From NCBI GenBank assembly GCA_947561715.1, contig OX387200.1, positions 13,022,501 to 13,086,500 of the forward strand: a stretch of DNA of 64,000 nucleotides, written 5' to 3'. Positions 20,093-32,403 of this stretch are shown one piece after another. The position numbers and the translations under genes are program-made. The notes beneath the pieces are model-generated. The model did no database searches. It was not told the origin of the DNA and worked only from the letters and a program-made list of their open reading frames with translations. Source of the stretch: Ascidia mentula. Lineage: Eukaryota > Chordata > Ascidiacea > Phlebobranchia > Ascidiidae. Numbering within the stretch: position 1 is the stretch's first letter; every line of letters starts with the position of its first letter.

Positions 20093-22449
20093 ATGAACGG
20101 CTCAGTTGGAGTGAATAAAAGTTTTTATTTGTTGAATTCATCATTTCCCGAAGCCTATGTGCACCCGATAAGCGATGAGATCATGTACACAATGGCCGCT
20201 CTTTTTCTAATCACAAGCGTAATTTCTATCGCCGGAAACACATTGGTCATCGCAAGTTTTTGGAGGTAATTAAGGCGTAGGTTATTTTGCACAGACATGG
20301 TGAAAGTAAGCCGAAACATTCCGGAACTCTGTTGCACTAAACAAATTCATGTCAGTACGGCGTTCCGGCAAGATACAAGGACTGGGGTGTTCAAACAAGT
20401 TAAGAGAAATTTAAATTTAGTTAATTCATTTACTTGTTTAAAACCTCACCCTTAGTTTAACACTTTTGGGTTTATTTTTCATGTAAATTTGGCTGAAACG
20501 TAGGAAAAGTATTCTATTTTTACCAATAGTGCCATCTTAATCTGAATAGTGCCAACTTAATCTGATTTTTCTTGAGTAAAAAATGTTTCAAAGAAGGTTA
20601 TCGATCTACATTTTGACAAACTTTTTGACTTTAGAATTCATCGTCTACGCAAGAAGGCGGCAAATCTTTATACGATTAATCTCGCTTTTGGAAACCTTGT
20701 GTTGGGTTTTATTGCTGGAGGAATTGCAGTATATATTCTCAAGGGAACTTTCATCTTGCAATGTCAGCTTTTCAGTAAAAGTGTACCGCATTTTTTGTAG
20801 TTTTGTAAAGTGGTTTAAAATGAAGGGTGATTGCACAGTAGTAAGGAATAACCTTGTTGTAAAACACAGGGTAACAAAGTTTAACAAACTTTTTCTCTCA
20901 GCTGGATGTTCTGCAAATGGATTTGTTGTTGGATCAGTTCATATTTCAGTTATAATGACAATTACCGCCATGTTGGCTGAGAGATACCATGTCATCTGTC
21001 GGAAGAAGACTTGGTGCAAACTCTTCCATCACAACCCAAATCTTATGCTCGTGCTCATTTGGATGTACAGGCAAGATACTACACTCATATCTGTCTTTAG
21101 CTGGTAACTGGAAAACCGTCTATTTACATTTGGTCGTTAATCAATTAATATTGCAGCAGCACGGCGCATATTTATTCTGTTTCAATGAAATCAATATAAG
21201 GCACATGTTTAAATTACAGTCTACCAGCAAAACCACGAGTTTTAGTGGAGTAGGCAAAAATAAAAAATAAATCTTACAGTTACTTTTTATGCAGCTTTGC
21301 ATGGAGTACTCCACCGCTTACTCCTTTTGTTCCGAAGTATATTAAGGAACCATTAATGCCGTGCTGTATATTTGATCGATTTACGACATCCATGGCCAAC
21401 CAGCTTTTCGTCATATCGATGTGCGTATTCGTCTTTTTCTGCCCCCTTGTGTTCATTTGCTATTGTCTGATTCGGATTTACATCTCTGTGCAAGATAGCA
21501 CAAAATCTTTGGCCCAGCATAAAGTAAGTACATTTGTATACGATATCTGGCGCGCCAAAACTATTGCTATTACCAACAATGATAAACTTTTAGGCAAAAA
21601 GAATTGTTGTGTCAAAAAGTCCAGGAGAGAGTCGACGGTGAGAGGATTTAGTTTTTTTACCAAACACATATAATAACTATTGCTAAAGGCATATAACAAA
21701 AATTTGTAAAATCTGTAAAAAGAGTAAATAGACTAGCTATTACAAACGCTTACACCGACATTTGTGCGTTACAGATCCAAACACTGCGGAAAAATAGTAG
21801 CATCTGCATTGGAAACAAAAGGTTTATAAAACATTCAATTAATTGAACGTAATAGACATAAAGATATATAGCCTGTGACTGGTTTCATTTTAGCAGGTTC
21901 TTCAAATTTTAACCGACAAACTTGCGGCAAACAGGAAACTAGACACAGCCAAATAGTAAGACAAACTTAATTGCTGGGTATTTTTCAAAGTATCTATTTA
22001 TCGTGAATTGACAGGAATGCGATGTTTTTGATTCGAGTGCACAGCTAAACGAAACTACGAGAAATGCACAGGAATCTACAAACACAAAACAGTCAGCTTC
22101 GTGCTTACTGGTGGATGGACCGCCAACCCCTCAATTACATCACAAGCTTACAAATAAATCGTCATATTCTAGCATAAAATCTCAAGAGTTTGTCATCCTC
22201 AAATCAGCTATTATCTTACTTAGTTTGTTTATATCATCATGGCTTCCTTTTACGATAATTGTCATCTTGAATTTATTGGGGTATGACACAAACGTACTTT
22301 TAACAATTGTCATGTATGTGTTTGCAAAGGCCTCATGTATTCACAGCTCTTTAGCTTACATCACTAATGCCCACTTTTTGGAAACTATAAATATGTTGAA
22401 AACATGGTCACGGCAATTGACCACAAACACGAGAAGTGGCACACAGTAA
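20093..22449 (+). CDS. Opsin-family GPCR with the retinal lysine but no NPxxY motif
   Basis: Eight exons in phase give 432 residues: 20093-20265, 20635-20774, 20902-21070, 21295-21523, 21594-21637, 21775-21821, 21894-21955, 22015-22449. Helix 1 has GNTLVI; helix 3 ends ERYHVIC exactly 24 residues after the disulphide Cys, as in bovine rhodopsin. Helix 4 W-to-PPL spacing also matches rhodopsin. The second loop KYIKE..CCIFD aligns with the RYIPE..CSCGID region, giving Glu at position 181. Position 113 is Asn, so Glu181 is the likely counterion. Helix 7 carries FAKAS, with K at position 296 for the retinal Schiff base, but NPxxY reads SSLAY. The third cytoplasmic loop is about 100 residues. The intron after 21070 begins with GC. 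An acceptor-like tract (tttccatttacag, 20056-20068) just upstream may be a trans-splice or 5'-UTR intron site. A light-sensing or photoisomerase role is inferred; subfamily is unsure (peropsin/RGR-like or an ascidian ciliary type). Confidence 0.85.
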
Positions 22450-22559
22450 ATATGGTAGAATTTCTCCATGGCTGTAATCTTTAAATCTAAAATTTATGTT
22501 GGGCAGACGATGGGCACGTAAAAAATTTTTCACCAACTTGGTGTATATATCTTCAAGAA

Positions 22560-22565
22560 AATAAA
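22560..22565 (+). terminator. AATAAA poly(A) signal of the opsin gene
   Basis: This hexamer lies 110 bp after the opsin stop codon in T-rich sequence, a normal distance for a short 3' UTR. Confidence 0.55.
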
Positions 22566-23081
22566 ATTGTCTGTACTTTTTATGTTTGCGTAGTTGGAAG
22601 TTAGTTATTTTTAAGCTATTAAAAAGGGAGGTGCATGACAGATGTCTATGTTGAGTGAAATCACTGGTTCGAATTTACTTTAAATTGCGACTAAGTATTG
22701 TTTTTAGGCCACAAAATAATTTTTGTAGCGCCATTATGTGACTAATTATCGCCGCATTGTAGTCACTAATATCGTTACAAATACCCACAATTACAACTTC
22801 ATAGATTTTTTGTTACCATATTTGTCAAAGGACATATCTGGATAAATTTACCAGTGCCTGCCCTTATACATATGTTTTTGTTTCTCTTCCTCTCCTGCAG
22901 TTTGTCAACAATACAAAACGTCGCACTGACACATGTTTTTCCGCCAAGAGGGCTGAGCTGATGAAGCCAAGACAACACCTACGGTACAAATTACTCGTAA
23001 CCAATGACCAGGCCCCAGCCGGTGCGACGTACTATGGAACCTGATCTAACAGCAAATGCGAGCCAATGAATTGAGGGATTT

Positions 23082-23285
23082 CTATCGTAAAAGGCTGGGA
23101 TTTACCGACATTGTCATGTAATCTAAATTACAAAAGGTCCTCGCACCGGCACATTTATTTTCTCTCAAAGGCTCGCCAATAGCAGTACAAGTTGTAGCGC
23201 TGACCACGCCTGTAAACAGGAGAAGCCATGCTAGAAAAATATTCGTCTTATGTTCAAGCAAAGTAGTAAATTCAGTTGATGTCAT
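23082..23285 (-). CDS. Possible first exon of a small secreted protein; unrecognised
   Basis: From the ATG at 23285 the reading frame gives a polar start, a strong hydrophobic stretch (FLAWLLLFTGVVSA) like a signal peptide, then a Cys-containing stretch (TTCTAIGEPLREN, KCAGARTFCN). A splice donor (TCG then GTAAAT) falls at 23106, so the true exon may end there rather than at the in-frame stop. No downstream exon could be joined with confidence and no family was recognised. It could equally be a chance ORF. Confidence 0.3.
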   Translation of the reverse strand: MTSTEFTTLLEHKTNIFLAWLLLFTGVVSATTCTAIGEPLRENKCAGARTFCNLDYMTMSVNPSLLR

Positions 23286-23453
23286 TGGATTTAACCTTCG
23301 AACAACAAAATGCCTGCAAACAACAAAAACGCGCAATTATTTGTTCATTTATTGATTCATAGGCAGTAGACAAAAATCGCCATAAAAATGATACGTTTCT
23401 TAAAAAAAGTTTTTAATTTTGTTCTGTTTACTAGGATTTTAAGCCCTCTAAAA

Positions 23454-23780
23454 CAGTATTTTTCAACCTTTTTGAGCCACGGAACTCTATTTTTATCAAA
23501 ATAATCTTGCGGAACACCAAATTGTTGGAAGTACTGCGGCATTGTACTTAACCAGCAATAGGCTCGCGCAATTACATTCTTATTGTTACAAAACGAATCT
23601 TATTGTTTCACAACAATAAAACATTCAAACTGGTGATAGTGAATGATTATTTTCATAAAAAAAGTGATTTTCGACCCGTGTTCCACGGAACATCAGTTCA
23701 ACTAATAAATTTCTTGCGGAACACCTGATGATCTTTCACGGAGCACTGGTGTTCCGCGGAACACTGGTTGAAAATCACTG
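23454..23780. mobile_element. hAT-like MITE, 327 bp
   Basis: The termini CAGTATTTTTCAACC and GGTTGAAAATCACTG are inverted repeats. The 8-bp duplications are CTCTAAAA (23446-23453) and CTATAAAA (23781-23788), one mismatch. The interior has repeated GGAACAC and CCGCGGAA words. Confidence 0.8.
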
Positions 23781-24779
23781 CTATAAAATACGCCAAAATT
23801 GCATTTAACCCAATGCATTTTCTATTTTGCGTGTCGGCGCACTTTTAGCAGCGTTTCCGTTAAAATCTATGCGAATGTTGACGGTACAAGTTATGTACAA
23901 TTTAGTGTAGTATTTAAATTCAAATATTATATGAGGATCACAAATGCCGATCTAGCTATGAGGTGGTTCTGTAGCACCTGCACCTAGTGATGACGAGAAT
24001 CGGGAATGACTCAGCAAACATGGCACCTGAGACTGTGAGCGTGTGAGTCGACTGTCGCACGTACCACTCAATACGTTTGAGGTAAAGATCCCTAGCACTA
24101 CAAACCTGAAACTTTACACGAATGTTAAATGGCACCTTATGAGTTACCATGTCAAAAATGGCGTCATCACCTATGACGTAACGAAATTTGCAAGACTTTG
24201 AAGTTTTCCTCTCTATACGCGCTACGCCCGCCAACGAACTGCAATAGCATACTCCGTAAGGTACAACACCCAAAAAATCAAAATGTTGTTTGATGAAAAT
24301 TTACACGTCTCACAAGTAACTCTCATTGCGTCGTGTGACTTTTACTGATTTGTTAAATGCCTTGTTAAACAAACACGCCAAAGTAAACCGCAGTTTTTAC
24401 GAAAAGAACACAGCAAACAACATGTACTCTTCTTTGATTGAGTTACTTCACCTAGCTCCACCCAAGTTATGTGTTCTGGGATTTGATGAGGTGTTGGGGG
24501 AACGTTGTTCACAGGGCAGGGTTCACGCGCATTCTGTTACGCGTTTTTCGAATGTTGTGGGACAGAGAGGTATTTAGAAGGGTGTAAGTGTTGTATCGTA
24601 GGGTGTGGTCAGTTGTGAAAGTTTGGGGATGTTATGATTTGTAGGGGTGTCAAAGTCAAATGAGGTGGTGGTCTTTTTAAGTGGTGCTTTGAGGGTGTTT
24701 TTAGCCAGGGGTAATGAAGGCTGGATAGAAGGGCAGTCGTAAAACAAGCGTAAAAATATTCCAAAGATGTATGTGCAAA

Positions 24780-25850
24780 AGTGACCGTTAGGGTCTTATG
24801 TCTAATGGAAGGGAGGACTGTTGGCAAGGGGAGAATTTTATGGCAACGAGAAGGTTCATATCTCCCTGCCTGACGCCTCTCCTGACCGGAATGTCCATCG
24901 TTGCTGAACCTTGACGATGGCCCGGAAATTGGCGGAAGAGTAAAGAGCAGAAAGGTAATGAAAGGGGAAAAGCGTTAAAATTTCTACTGGGGAGATAGCC
25001 ACGAAAAAGAAGTGAAGTCAAAGGCTTTTTTGAAGTCAAGAGAAACAAAATATGCAGAGGATACGTGTTTGAAAATGTCGCGTAGATGTTAGATCCGATG
25101 TTGAATTTCGAGCTTTTGCGAATTGTTTGGGGGAGAGTATAGAGGGGATAAAGGGTTTGATGCGAAGGTTGATGATTTTATGAAGGATCTTGAGATCGGT
25201 GCCAAGAAGGAAGATTGGGCGGTAACTAACAAAAAAGTGTCATACTTGCTTAATTAATGTATAGGGATCTAGCCCTCGGTTAAGGCATTGTTTATTTATC
25301 TGCGACAGCAAATTACTTTAGTTGCTGAAAAAGTGAAGCTACTAGCCTCTGATTTACGTCAGCAGATTTTATTTTGAAACATCGATTTCGCCTATGTACG
25401 TTACCATAAGCATCGTCAGTTTCTGCAAATACTACGTAATAGTAATAATGATTGCAATGAAACACACACAAAACACCGCTGCAACTGGAAGTCTTTTCTT
25501 TACGCCATCTCCTCAAAGCTCAAACTGTGAACTACAGTGTGGTAGCGAACCTGGTAGGTGGTAGCGGAGATGGGGCAAAAAACGCACGCTCACCGGTGAC
25601 CGTAAAAAACTAAAGTACAAACGAGTGTACCAGGTGCAATAAATGCGACTAAAATAGAAGGGTCGGGATATATTGTGTATTAGTTTTTGGTGGCCAAGAT
25701 TAAGTTTTACCGGAGCGTATGCAAAAGTATGGGTGTAGTGGTGGGTTTGAGTGAGATCGGCCCCGATTTAGTCCCAGGAGTGCAAGTATGAACTCGATGC
25801 TGAGACCGTCGGGGCCTGGGACTTTACCAGTTGTGAAGAGGATGGGACTT
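24780..25850 (-). mobile_element. Decayed non-LTR retrotransposon (LINE) reverse transcriptase fragment
   Basis: On the minus strand the RT blocks appear in the correct order: GKVPGPDGLS..EF (about 25790-25835), SYRPIFLL..KILHKII (about 25100-25235), LDFKKAFD (about 25020-25050) and RRGVRQGD (about 24857-24885). The frame is broken several times, no catalytic F/YxDD block is readable, and 25260-25640 is occupied by another repeat. The block order fits many LINE clades; none is assigned. Confidence 0.7.
25376..25423 (-). ncRNA. Decayed copy of the 7.07-kb hammerhead-like motif
   Basis: Read on the minus strand: GAAA, CTGACGA (one core base off), a long stem II region ending AGGC, GAAATCGAT, then G where H17 should be, then TTTC. 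The core change and the G at the cleavage position predict an inactive motif. Flanking sequence matches 7.06-7.16 kb. Confidence 0.4.
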
Positions 25851-26344
25851 TTTAACTTCATGTTGTATTATGGAATTGAAAGGATTTCAAGATATTATTC
25901 AGGGATTCTTGGGGAGGTTAGTAAAATCTTTGTTGGGTTTATATAAAAAGGAAGATGTTGCAACAACCTGGTCAGTGTACAGGGTTGCGAAGAAATTGCG
26001 GGTGTTTGATAAAATTTCCTTGGTGGTTGAGATGGGGAGTCCATGGTGGCCCAGTGGATCTAGAATTGGGGGGTGCCTGTGTGCTGATAGAAGTTGACTC
26101 CAGTAGCAGGTGTAAATAGCCGGTTACAGGACATTGAGGTTGGATTCACACATAAATGTATCGCTGCCGTCTCTCTGGGAACCGCAGCCCTTATAAAGTT
26201 TAGGCCTAAAAACCCTAACCCTATAGATTTTGTTATTTTGTTTGAAAACCCCAACCCAATATTAACCAACCTTGTGTTATTTTCAGTTGAAAGTCCTAAC
26301 CACGACCATTTTACAACCGTAACAAAGCTTTTGATTGAACAGTT

Positions 26345-26492
26345 TTGATCAAACATTTTTGCTTACCAGTAAAATACACGCTTGAATCGGTGTTAACAAA
26401 CTGCCGGATCCAAATTATTCGGCCGGATTTTATTGATATCTATCCGGATCTGGCCGGGCCGGATAATTTGGAACTGAGACCTTCACTAATTT
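26345..26492. mobile_element. Half copy of the 48.39-kb hAT MITE
   Basis: 'gttaacaaactgccggatcc' and 'ggccgggccggataatttgg' occur here in the same order as at 48.69-48.77 kb. The right end reads TTCACTAA instead of CATCACTA. No left half is adjacent. Confidence 0.55.
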
Positions 26493-27204
26493 CGACCTTT
26501 TTGCGTGTATACGAGCGAATTAAGTGGGGTCTTTGATGGGGTCCTAACTTAAAAGTAAAGGTTGCTGCGAGATAGAATTTGGTACGCTTTGTCACAAAGG
26601 ACATGTCTTTTGATCGATGCAAGTTTCGATTCGATTAGTAGTTTGCTTGTGACGTCACAATATTGCGTAAATCGTCCTAGTTCTAAACGACACTAGGTTT
26701 CGCAAAATCAAAATATATCTTTAAACTTATATTAGGTGTAACGTAGAGGTTAGACCTTTCTGGTGATGCCACAATGGACTCTATTGGACCAGTGGTGTTT
26801 TTCGTAATAACTGCGGTCTACTTTGGCGTGTTTGTTTAACGAGGCTTTTAACAAATAAGTAAAAGTCACACGACGCAATGCGAGTTACTTGTGAGACGTG
26901 TAAATTTCATTAAACAACATTTTGGTTTTGTGGGTGTTGTACCTTACGGAGAATGCTATTGCAGTTCGTTGGCGGGCGTAGCGCGTATGGAGAGGAAAAC
27001 TTCGAAGTCATAGGTGATGGTGCCATTTTTGGCATGGTAACTCGTAAGGTGTCATATAACATTCGTGTGAAGTTTCAGGTTTGTAGTGCTAGGGATAGCT
27101 GAGATATTAGGTGTGGTGCTAAAAGTACACCGGACCCTATGTGGCATAGGCAGTGATAAAACCATATAAGTTATCAACTCCAGCATATGATATTAACAAC
27201 CGAT

Positions 27205-27352
27205 ATGAATATATTTTTTTCTTAATTTTGGTATCGTTACAAAGGTCAGCCTATGATCTATAACGTGTGAAAACATCATGCCGCTACCTCGTAAGGTGGC
27301 TGCGTTACCTTCGCTCAAAGTTTTGTTAACTGGCGATTTTTTTTGTCAAGCG
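27205..27352 (+). repeat. Dispersed SINE-like repeat, copy 1
   Basis: About 150 bp align with the reverse complement of 50.77-50.93 kb, sharing 'tatgatctat', 'aaggtggc' and 'aactggcg' followed by a T run and 'ttgtcaa'. GGTGGCCGAGT and GAGTTCAAACT in the other copy resemble tRNA A and B boxes, but they are too close together for a normal tRNA promoter, so the tRNA origin is only a suggestion. Confidence 0.5.
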
Positions 27353-27496
27353 ATTGGGCCCAGCTGCTTCAGATGTTCAATACTGACCAAAGCAGAACCC
27401 ATTAGAATAATGCAGTTTACATAAATACATTCCTTTTAGTGCTTTTCATAACTTACTTCTTATCTAACTGTGTCTTATCTGAACTTCAACAAAATA

Positions 27497-29988
27497 ATGA
27501 AGAACAAGGTAATTAAAGTGGGAACCCGAAAAAGTCAGTTGGCAATGATTCAAACTGAATGGGTAGTACAAGAGCTGAAAAAGCTTCATGAAGATTTATC
27601 AATAGAAATAGGTATGGACAGCTATTTTTAATGTTACCTAATGAAACTTGATCTGATTATTGATTTTTTAGTTCAGATGAGCACTATTGGAGATAAAATT
27701 TTGGACAAATCCCTTTCAAAGGTATACTTATAAACTACAACCAAAATTGTCATATAATATCATGAAAGCAATCATATATAATATATGATACCAATTTAAT
27801 GTTGTTGCGATTATGTATTTACATTAAATTATTATTAATTTTATAGACTGGAGAAAAAAGTCTTTTTACAAAAGAGCTTGAAGATGCCCTACTTGCCCAT
27901 AAGGTTGATCTTGTTGTTAACTCTTTAAAAGATATGCCATCAACATTACCAGGAAACTTGACAATTTCTGCTGTATCTAGGTAAGGTTTATCACAAAATA
28001 TTAAATGTTAAATATTGCTTGATATTGTAGCAACATACAGTGTAGTTGTGCATAGTATATTAAAAATAAGGAAAACAATACAACAACGTTGTGCAGTCCG
28101 TTGATTTTTGCATTGTTTTTAAACCCATTTTGTGATGTGACAGGCGTGAAGACCCCCGGGATGCAGTCATAATGCATCCAACAAACAAAGAAAAAACTTT
28201 GGCAGATCTGGCTGCAGGAAGGCATGTATATATTAACATACATAATATTTGCATCGTGTTCAACAACTAAACTAATTGACTTTACACACAGGAAAACCGC
28301 TTACACCACTAAAAAGGCATTTCGTCCATATACTGACGAAAATGACTTGGGTTGTAACAATGCCCCCTGTTTGGAAACAATTACTAGTGCAAGCAATTTG
28401 TGGTTTATGGGTCAACGTTAAACAAAGTTTCTGTTTTTCACTGGGATTTTGACAAAAAATTTACAATGGCATTTATTTAGTTTTTAAAACAGACAAAAGT
28501 ATTTCACAAAAGGGGGTCGCAGGGGATATGCCTAAGTTTGTAGTTATAAAACTGCTTTTTCATGGAAAAGTGTGCTGTTTACTTTAGGTAAAGTTTTACT
28601 CTTTACATTAACTTTTGAACAATCTCATTTTGCAGTATTATTGGAACAAGTTCTCTACGTCGTATTGCTCAACTCAAAAAGAAATTTCCTCATTTGAAGT
28701 TCAAAAGTATTGTATCCTTACAAGTTTTTTTTTTGTTCCACTTCCCTCTCCCTTTCACAAACTGGTGGTGATCATAACAGATGTAGTATCTGCAAATTAC
28801 AACTTTTAAGTGATAAACAGCAGTTTACTTTGCGAAGTCAAGATTTACTACAGCAAACAAACATTGTCAGTGTCAAAACCAGCAGTAAACGAATACCAAG
28901 ATTTTATGAAAAATGTGTTTCTTTGTTATTATTATGTATCATGTGATTTCTTAGCAAATTAATTGTTAGCGAGGTAATCTGAACACTAGACTCCATAAGC
29001 TGGACTCTGCAAGCAACTTTTCTGCAATCATACTTGCAGTGGCTGGTATAAAGAGAATGGGGTGGGAAGAACGGATTTCCTACATATTGCCAGTAAAAAA
29101 AATAATTAAATATTCTACTTTGGCAATTTTCCCACTAATCCTAATACCAGTTCATTTTCAGACACACTATTGTTTGTATGCTGTTGGCCAAGGTGCTTTA
29201 GCCATTGAAACTAGAGCTGATGATGCTGAAAGTATAAAGTTTGTGGAAGAACTTCATGATCGTGACACTGTTATCCGAACAGTAGCTGAACGAGCTTTTT
29301 TGAAGACTTTGGTGAGTCTCTTTACTTTGCATATTTATTACCATTACACCATTTTTTCCATTGTAGAATGGTGGATGCTCAGTGCCACTAGCTGTTCATA
29401 CTTGGATTGAAAACACACAGGTGAGAGTTTAATTCTTGGACTTGCACAGAAACGTTTGTTTAAAACTTTAAAATCACTTCAGTGAATTTTGGAATTGTAT
29501 TGTTTGATGAAAAGTTGATAAAACACACCTGTGTGTTTGGGATTGTGAAAGGCTAAAATACTGCTGCTAATGAATGCTAATGAAATAATTGGAAATGCAG
29601 CTGTATATGACTGGAGGAGTGTTTAATTTAACTGGATCAAGATCACTTGTGGAGACCATGCAAGCTCAGCTCCCAAAGGATGGACAAAATTTGGTTGGTA
29701 GCTATGAATGAAATCTTGTGTTAGTTGACTGAAAAAGCAATGGTGTATATTATTATATAGTTATTATGGTTTTATATTATTTTTCTTTAGATGAGCCCTG
29801 TTGACCCAGACACATGTTGTGAATTTGCGAGCATTACAACAAGCCATAAATTGCTTGATGCTATGTTTCTCAAAGTTGCTGGCCATCTTGGACGTGATCT
29901 TGCTTTGTTTCTACTCAAGAAAGGAGCTAAAGAAATATTGGATGAAGCGCGGGAACAAAATTTGGCCAACTCTGATGATATTGTTTGA
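27497..29988 (+). CDS. HMBS: Hydroxymethylbilane synthase (porphobilinogen deaminase)
   Basis: Joins four porphobilinogens into hydroxymethylbilane in cytosolic haem synthesis. Ten exons in phase give 356 residues, near the usual 340-361: 27497-27611, 27672-27721, 27847-27980, 28144-28221, 28636-28711, 28970-29092, 29162-29311, 29367-29420, 29601-29693, 29791-29988. Family landmarks in order: GTRKSQLA at the N terminus, [40 protein letters not shown] and NGGCSVP, whose Cys carries the dipyrromethane cofactor. The ATG chosen puts GTRKSQ at the expected place for the non-extended isoform. The intron after 28221 starts with GC (AAG then GCATGT); using it keeps the [10 protein letters not shown] frame. 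That intron also contains a short dispersed repeat at 28235-28275. Converges with SYT14 across 2.7 kb. Confidence 0.97.
28235..28275 (+). repeat. Short dispersed repeat shared with 48.34-48.38 kb
   Basis: 'cgtgttcaacaactaaact' occurs in both places, preceded by a matching 'cataatatt'. This copy is in an HMBS intron; the other is in a RAB1 intron next to a hAT MITE. Confidence 0.45.
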
Positions 29989-31227
29989 ATCCCTGGATCA
30001 TCCCCAGGGGTTTAACAGAGCTGAAACTGCAGCAATCTGTGACCAAGTGGGGTATTAAAAGGTAGTGCAAGTTCATTTAGTCTACATTGTTTTGTTGCGA
30101 CATATGTATTTACTGGTTAATATCACAAATACATGTTGAAAGTTAGGTCATAACATTTCAATCGCAAGGGGAAGGTACTATGCTCAGTTTGTAAATTTAG
30201 CAACTGTTTTTTTAGTATCCCCCACACCTGAATGAATTCTATGTGTGCTTTATTGCTTTAAGGAAAGTGTTACGTAGAATGCTTGCACAAGACTTACCTT
30301 GATGAAGTAATTTGCAAATCAATTTTCAATTACGTTTTTCTCTTTTGCATTATTAACTTTTTCACAGACAGCACGGACATTTTAAATAAATTAGTGCTGC
30401 TCTAAAATATCCTACAAAACATTTCGTTGTACTGCTATTGCAATGCGTTGTTTGAATCTAATGCAACTGACCTATTTTTTGTTTTTCCTATTTAAACACC
30501 GATGCCATATTTGTGTATTTTCAAAATATTCTAAAATTGAGCATAGATTTTGCACTTCGATTTATTGCAAGATGTGAAGCGTCCAAAGTTGTTGCAAGTT
30601 AATGAGACCAAATTCAGCAAATATACAAAGTGTTACTGCTGAACTTGCCTGAATCCTTGCAATCCAATTTATTTTATAGGTTTGTGCCCTAATACGAACC
30701 TGACACACAATCGCTATCGAAAGTTTTTCACACTTGACCATCATTTAGGAAAAAATGCGTAAAATTGGGCAGTAAATGCTCAACGTGGCACCTGCAATTT
30801 TCAACACACCTGGTCAACCTATTGAGCATCAACATGGGCATTGATCTTGAACCACATTGTTTTCACGCTTGACATAACGTAAACAAGCCAACAATTTAAA
30901 TAGACATCAAATCTGCCAACAATCATTTGCGAAAATGACCTTCCCCGCAGCAGGGACGAGGCAGCAACAAGCAAGCAAAGTGGCCCAATGCCAATCTTCC
31001 TTTCACTTTACAAAGGTAGTGTACGCTGTGATTGCAGTCATTATCGAGATAAGCACTCAACAAGATGATAAGATACGGTGATTTTCTTTTTCTCGTTCAA
31101 ATTGGAGAAAAAAAAAACAATCTTCACATTTTCTGACCGCGTAACTAGGCTTACCATACGTCCCGTCTTAAACACGTTGTCCCACAAATCACATTATGCC
31201 CCCACCAACCTAATTATAGGGTGGGTA

Positions 31228-31285
31228 GCAATTCCCCTAACTCGCGACTCTGCTCTATCGATTGAGCTGCGGGAACTTGGTGGTT
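31228..31285 (-). repeat. tRNA-like remnant, possibly the head of a SINE
   Basis: The minus strand reads AGCTCAATCGATAGAGC, a good D-arm and A-box match, followed by a GCGAGTTAGGGGAATTGC stretch that only loosely resembles a B box. No anticodon arm can be drawn, so it is not a functional tRNA gene. Confidence 0.35.
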
Positions 31286-31751
31286 ATAGAATGGGAAAAG
31301 TGGCCAAGTTACAATGAACTAACAAGGGTTCGTGAGTTCACAATTGGCGTAAATAGTGGTTAACAATGGTTTTATTTCATAGCTTAGCTGTGGTGCCGCA
31401 ACAAGCGAATTTGTAAACATTGTGCTTATTTCCCTGTAAAAAAATGCCGTCATTTTAGTAACTATAATCCCCAAAATCTAATCTGGTGCGAAGTACATCG
31501 AAACTTGTGAAAAGCCGCTGGTAAAGTTTTTTTCTTTGGGTCCTTGGGTGTTGGATTTGCTTGTTGCTGTAGATCCTTGGGGGTCGAATTGGATGATAGA
31601 ATCCTCCCCAAACTGTAGGTTGTCGATAGCGATAGATTCTCAAAAAACCAGTCGTTCCGAGCAGGACATAATTGCAAATAACTCTAGGTTGTCGATACAT
31701 TACAACCTCTGCAATACGAACGTTTATTCAATGGAAGCGAGTAGAATCGAG

Positions 31752-31812
31752 CCCAATGCAAAGAGCCGAATGCAAAAACCCCAATGCAAAGAACCCAACG
31801 CAAAGGACCTAA
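31752..31812 (+). repeat. Short minisatellite, four units of about 14 bp
   Basis: Four degenerate copies of a unit like ccaatgcaaagaac stand in tandem. No function is apparent. Confidence 0.5.
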
Positions 31813-32403
31813 TTAACAGGCGCACATGACTATTTATACTTGGATTATCGGAAGATTATTGGTTGGTTTAGTCACGTGCCGTTATACATCACTTGGGTTA
31901 ATATATTACAAGAACAAAGGTGTAGTGTGACATAAGCACAGGAGAACATTTTATGTGGTAAACAGGATGTTAAATGAATCACTTTACCCAAGAACATTCG
32001 ATGGAAAAATCATTTGGATCACATTATGGGATTATGCAATATTTGTGCAAAGCAACACGCAAAACATTACGCAATACAAGCACTGATGGTTTCTGTGACG
32101 TATGTTACACTACCATAGCAAGACGTTTATTTTTATTTTTTCATCGACTTTTACCCCTTCCTTGCTTCTGGAATACGCCAATGACTGTTTTACAGTGCTA
32201 TGTGCAGCCTTCGGTCCGCCTGTGTTCCAAATTAAGTTGGGAAACATGCGTGGTGCTACAGTATGAAGGAACATCATCCATCTCCAGAGCAAGTGCTGTA
32301 ATGTGACGTGCTTCAGTTGTGTTGCTGTCTTTTGGTCTGTTCCGTTGCATGCCTGCCCACCCACCTCTGTGCACACCTTGATGCAACTCATTAATTATAG
32401 TTC

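Larger units (their letters stand above)
24088..27096. mobile_element. Three-kilobase element with inverted repeats of about 300 bp
   Basis: Bases 24088 to about 24405 reappear as the reverse complement at about 26800-27096. Both ends share ATCCCTAGCACTACAAACC, 'gcgctacgcccgccaacg' and 'aaacacgccaaagta'. The right arm lacks about 17 bp present in the left. The centre holds decayed LINE sequence, a dispersed repeat with a dead hammerhead, and half of a hAT MITE. No transposase ORF was seen. No clear target duplication. The paired arms could fold into a long hairpin. Confidence 0.65.
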
